8,658 nt of DNA from an uncultured Moheibacter sp. (GTDB lineage: Bacteria > Bacteroidota > Bacteroidia > Flavobacteriales > Weeksellaceae): assembly GCA_937875605.1 (NCBI GenBank), contig CALLXZ010000331.1, forward strand, positions 1 through 8,658. The letters are read 5' to 3'. A program made the translations under genes and the position numbers. Below are positions 6,112-8,658 of this stretch, piece by piece; the first letter of the stretch is position 1, and the number at the start of each line of letters is the position of its first letter. The notes below the pieces were generated by a model, which saw only the letters and a program-made list of their open reading frames with translations, searched no databases and had not been told where the DNA came from.

Positions 6112-6716
6112 AAAAAATCTTCTATATAATTGGTGGGGTACTGTTGGGTTTTTTGCTGACTTATTTCGTTATGAAGCAAATTCAGAATAATGAATCTACC
6201 AACGAATCTCATGTAATTGCCTACGAAATCAAGAAGTTAAATAAAATGATCGTAGCGGAACAGATGTATTCAGATGTTTATTCGCATAAAAACAGTACCT
6301 ACATTCCCGGACTGGAAGATTATTTCAGTTTTGATAAAAAGGTTCTTTTCTTGGTCAATGCAAAAGTGCAGGCAACCTATGATTTGAAAAAATTAGAAGT
6401 GAAAGTTGATGAAGAAAACCGGACGATTTTTATCAATAAAGTTCCTGATTTAGAGATAGAAACCTATCCGGATGTTCGTTTTTATGATATGGAACAAAGT
6501 CGATTCAATTCGTTTGATAAAGACGAATTAAACAAAATAAAAGACCGTGCGGTAGAACATATCGAAAAGACAATTGATAAAGAGAAACTTCAAAAAGAAG
6601 CGCACGCTCAGTTAATTGAGAATTTAGGTGAACTTTATATGCTGGCGAAAACCTATGACTGGAAAGTGGTGGATAATACGCCTTATGTCAAAGAGCTGGA
6701 AGTGAAATTTAAATGA
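6108..6716 (+). CDS. DUF4230 protein with N-terminal membrane anchor
   Basis: The product has 202 residues: a single N-terminal hydrophobic segment (4-22) that should serve as an uncleaved anchor, then a soluble domain (about 30-202) that I recognise as DUF4230. Features include conserved-looking VNAKVQATYDLKKLEVKV (79-96) and a C-terminal helical region that ends in WKVVDNTPYVKEL. The family's function is unknown to me. The start is GTG 6108-6110, overlapping the thioredoxin stop as GTGA, which supports it even though GTG is less common; MKKIF at the start makes a sensible anchor. The coupling suggests the two proteins act together at the membrane. The gene converges on the permease gene with 28 nt between stops and no clear terminator hairpin there. 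Confidence 0.82.
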   Translation: MKKIFYIIGGVLLGFLLTYFVMKQIQNNESTNESHVIAYEIKKLNKMIVAEQMYSDVYSHKNSTYIPGLEDYFSFDKKVLFLVNAKVQATYDLKKLEVKVDEENRTIFINKVPDLEIETYPDVRFYDMEQSRFNSFDKDELNKIKDRAVEHIEKTIDKEKLQKEAHAQLIENLGELYMLAKTYDWKVVDNTPYVKELEVKFK

Positions 6717-6744
6717 TTTTATTTCGATTTGGTTCTCAATAAAC

Positions 6745-8331
6745 TCAAATTGGTAATCTTCTCGAAACCATCCAGGAAACAAATCCACCAATGAATAAAA
6801 CGGTGAATGTTACAACTATGTAATTCAATGCGGTGAACTCAAACGGAAACGGAACAAAAGCGTTTGCCATCACCAAATGAAGGCTGTTTTGCATCATTCC
6901 TAATATGGTTCCTAAAGTAAGTCCAAACAAAATAGAAAAAATAGTAATTAGTAATCCGGTTTGGAAAAAGATACGTTTGATATGTGTTAATTGCATTCCG
7001 AAGCTCCACATCGTTTTGATTTGTAGCTTTTTATCCAGAATGATGATGATGATTGCCCCTGCTAAATTAAAGGAGGCAATGACAATTACCAATGTGAAAA
7101 TCAAGTAGATAATCAAATTTTCTACATTCATCACCTTTAAAAAGGTTGAATCAAGATCTTGGCGCGTCTGAACGTTTACCGAATTCCCTAATTCTTTTTG
7201 CAGGGCTGCTTTTACATTGTTTTGAGAAATGCCCGGTTTCAGTTTGATTTCGATGCTATAAGCCGAATTTTGTGGCAATTGGAGAAGAATTCGTGTGAGA
7301 TCGATGGGCGAATAGATGTATTTATCGTATTGTTCGTTTATAATGAAAATTCCCACCGGATTGGCAACTGCCGTATTGAAAGCTTCTTCTTCTGAAGAAA
7401 TCAGTCCGGTTCCGGGTTTGGGCATTCTGAGTCGGCTTGCACGCTGATGGTCAATGTACATTTGCAATCGTCGTGCAACGCCGTCTGAAGCAATGATTTC
7501 ATAAGGATTTTTAAAATCGAGAAAAGCACCGTGTACGATGGTCGTATCGATTTTGACTACATTTTTATATTTTTCATCGATTCCTTTGATGTAGGCAATG
7601 TCTTGTTTATCTTCGAATTCAATAGATATTTTTTCTTCGATGACTTTTGAATAGGCTTGGATTTGATTATTTTGATCCAGTTTAGCTGTTATTTGATCTA
7701 ACTCATTCAGAATTTTTCCTTTGGAAGCTGAAATTTTCAAGTCCGGATTTACATTGCTGAAGAATTGGATATTCATTTTTTCCAATCCTGAAAATACAGA
7801 AAGAATGATGAAAAGTGCGCATGTGGCAATCGTTATGGCGAAAACAGCAATGGATGTGATGACATTTACGCCTGTTATTTTCCGTTTGGAAAAGATAAAA
7901 GTGAGTAATCCAAATAGGATCGAAAGCATTCCTGTCGAAATCAGAATTAAAACAATTCCGCTCATCAAAACCGATTGATTTAATCCGGAATAAATCAAAA
8001 GTCCGGCGGTTCCCATGGAAATAAAAGCAATCAGAACAGCAATTCCAAGTTTGGATTTTTTAGTGACTGATTTGAGTAATTTGTTAAATAATAAATAGAT
8101 AGCAGTTGTCTGAATGATGATATAAGCCAGCATAATTCCTACAACCATCATTTGCTGGTTGGTATCCGGCATCATTTTGGGATACAATAAATCCTGAATG
8201 ATCTGAAGCGATGAATTTCCGATATAAATAAACGTTCCCACTAACAAAGAGGTAATAAGAATCAGAATCATACTTATCAAAAGCGTATACGTATTGTAAC
8301 GGCGTGCTATGAAAAGTGAGACATTTTTCAT
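6745..8331 (-). CDS. FtsX/LolC/E-like ABC transporter permease with an extra N-terminal membrane block
   Basis: The 528-residue product has the family plan of one membrane segment, a large periplasmic domain, then three membrane segments. The canonical first segment follows KITGVNVIT (151-159) and ends with ILSVFSGLEKM (176-186). The MacB-like periplasmic domain spans about 187-400, and the last three segments lie near 405-432, 455-478 and 500-521. Relatives usually have about 400 residues, with ARRY followed at once by a short SKR/K stretch and the first segment. Here FIARRY (7-12) and IFSKRK (146-151) are separated by about 133 residues with four hydrophobic segments (about 15-37, 61-82, 95-114, 122-147). 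It probably moves lipoproteins or lipids, or signals across the inner membrane, with an ATPase partner that is not in this window. ATG 8329-8331 directly abuts the rbfA stop, so the two genes are surely cotranscribed. Confidence 0.85.
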   Translation of the reverse strand: MKNVSLFIARRYNTYTLLISMILILITSLLVGTFIYIGNSSLQIIQDLLYPKMMPDTNQQMMVVGIMLAYIIIQTTAIYLLFNKLLKSVTKKSKLGIAVLIAFISMGTAGLLIYSGLNQSVLMSGIVLILISTGMLSILFGLLTFIFSKRKITGVNVITSIAVFAITIATCALFIILSVFSGLEKMNIQFFSNVNPDLKISASKGKILNELDQITAKLDQNNQIQAYSKVIEEKISIEFEDKQDIAYIKGIDEKYKNVVKIDTTIVHGAFLDFKNPYEIIASDGVARRLQMYIDHQRASRLRMPKPGTGLISSEEEAFNTAVANPVGIFIINEQYDKYIYSPIDLTRILLQLPQNSAYSIEIKLKPGISQNNVKAALQKELGNSVNVQTRQDLDSTFLKVMNVENLIIYLIFTLVIVIASFNLAGAIIIIILDKKLQIKTMWSFGMQLTHIKRIFFQTGLLITIFSILFGLTLGTILGMMQNSLHLVMANAFVPFPFEFTALNYIVVTFTVLFIGGFVSWMVSRRLPI

Positions 8332-8658
8332 TTACAGCGTGGGATTGTTACCTTCTCCGCGTAGTGCACGGTCAATTTTATCCATTTCGTCCAAAGAGGA
8401 ATCCAAATAAAATAAAAGCTCCGGCGTGATGCGCATAGTTTTGGCGGCGGTTCTGGCTATTAAAGATCTATAAAATGGCGATTTTTCTTTTATGAGTTTT
8501 ATGATTTGTTCCTTTTCGTTTGTCGGAAAGATACTGACATATACTTTTGCTACCGATAAATCAGGAGAAACACTGACGTTTGATACAGTTAACAATTTGC
8601 CGGGAAAGAGTTCTTTGGCTTCTTTTCGAAATATTTCCGATAGTTCCTCCTGAAAAAC
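8332..8658 (-). CDS. rbfA: Ribosome-binding factor A (5' end beyond the window)
   Basis: Reading leftward from the right edge, the frame is open for 108 residues before the TAA at 8332-8334. The sequence matches RbfA, the KH-fold factor that helps 30S subunit maturation and 16S rRNA 5' end processing. Visible are the N-terminal helix VFQEELSEIFRKEA from the window edge, then LLTVSNVSVSPDLSVAKVYV (the alpha/beta KH-like core), the R-rich RSLIARTAAKTMRITPEL segment and FYLDSSLDEMDKIDRALRG near the end. A start at the internal TTG (8593-8595) would remove the first helix, so the true start is to the right of the window. A few N-terminal residues are missing from view. Its stop is immediately followed by the permease ATG (TAAATG). 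Confidence 0.93.
   Translation of the reverse strand, partial: VFQEELSEIFRKEAKELFPGKLLTVSNVSVSPDLSVAKVYVSIFPTNEKEQIIKLIKEKSPFYRSLIARTAAKTMRITPELLFYLDSSLDEMDKIDRALRGEGNNPTL

Noticed and set aside
8332..8595. A short 87-residue RbfA starting at the internal TTG
   Set aside because: The frame stays open to the right edge and encodes the conserved RbfA N-terminal helix, so the gene is full length and merely cut by the window.

Overview
The window looks like a chromosomal, low-GC stretch of a Bacteroidota genome, most likely class Flavobacteriia. Three things point there. The protein families are typical of that group: a DUF3667 zinc-ribbon membrane protein, a methylcrotonyl-type acyl-CoA carboxylase beta subunit, an XRE regulator with a C-terminal 'FSDGTFEEF' motif, and DUF4230. 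Several starts are preceded by Bacteroidota-type promoter boxes (TTG - about 19 nt - TAnnTTTG). Shine-Dalgarno-like sequences are absent before the starts. I see no mobile element, CRISPR array, rRNA or tRNA.

Layout from left to right. Bases 1-54 are the tail of a + strand gene. From 262 to 4029 four genes lie on the - strand, read right to left: an XRE regulator (3589-4029), an AcpH-like acyl carrier protein phosphodiesterase (2968-3549), an acyl-CoA carboxylase beta subunit (1151-2779) and a DUF3667 protein (262-1047). A strong hairpin (1088-1129) separates the last two. It probably terminates the carboxylase transcript, and its inner arm also carries the -33 box of a candidate DUF3667 promoter.

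A 344-bp AT-rich divergent intergenic region (4030-4373) separates the regulator from a + strand cluster: a cytoplasmic M14-type metallocarboxypeptidase (4374-5531), a thioredoxin-fold lipoprotein with a single active-site Cys (5569-6111), and an anchored DUF4230 protein (6108-6716) that overlaps it by 4 nt. The intergenic region holds a perfect tandem 13-bp near-palindromic repeat. An almost identical copy of this element sits on the regulator's own promoter, which suggests autoregulation and possibly control of the divergent peptidase cluster.

Converging from the right edge is a - strand pair with no spacing: rbfA (8332-8658, 5' end outside the window), whose stop codon is directly followed by the ATG of an FtsX/LolC/E-like ABC permease (6745-8331).

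Most of the window is ordinary core-genome content. The most unusual features are (1) the permease, which appears to carry about 133 extra residues with four predicted membrane segments, inserted cleanly between its conserved N-terminal helix and its first canonical membrane segment; (2) the shared operator-like element at the regulator locus; and (3) an Asp-to-Glu change at a normally acidic AcpH position. I found no clear evidence of a wholly new multi-gene system.
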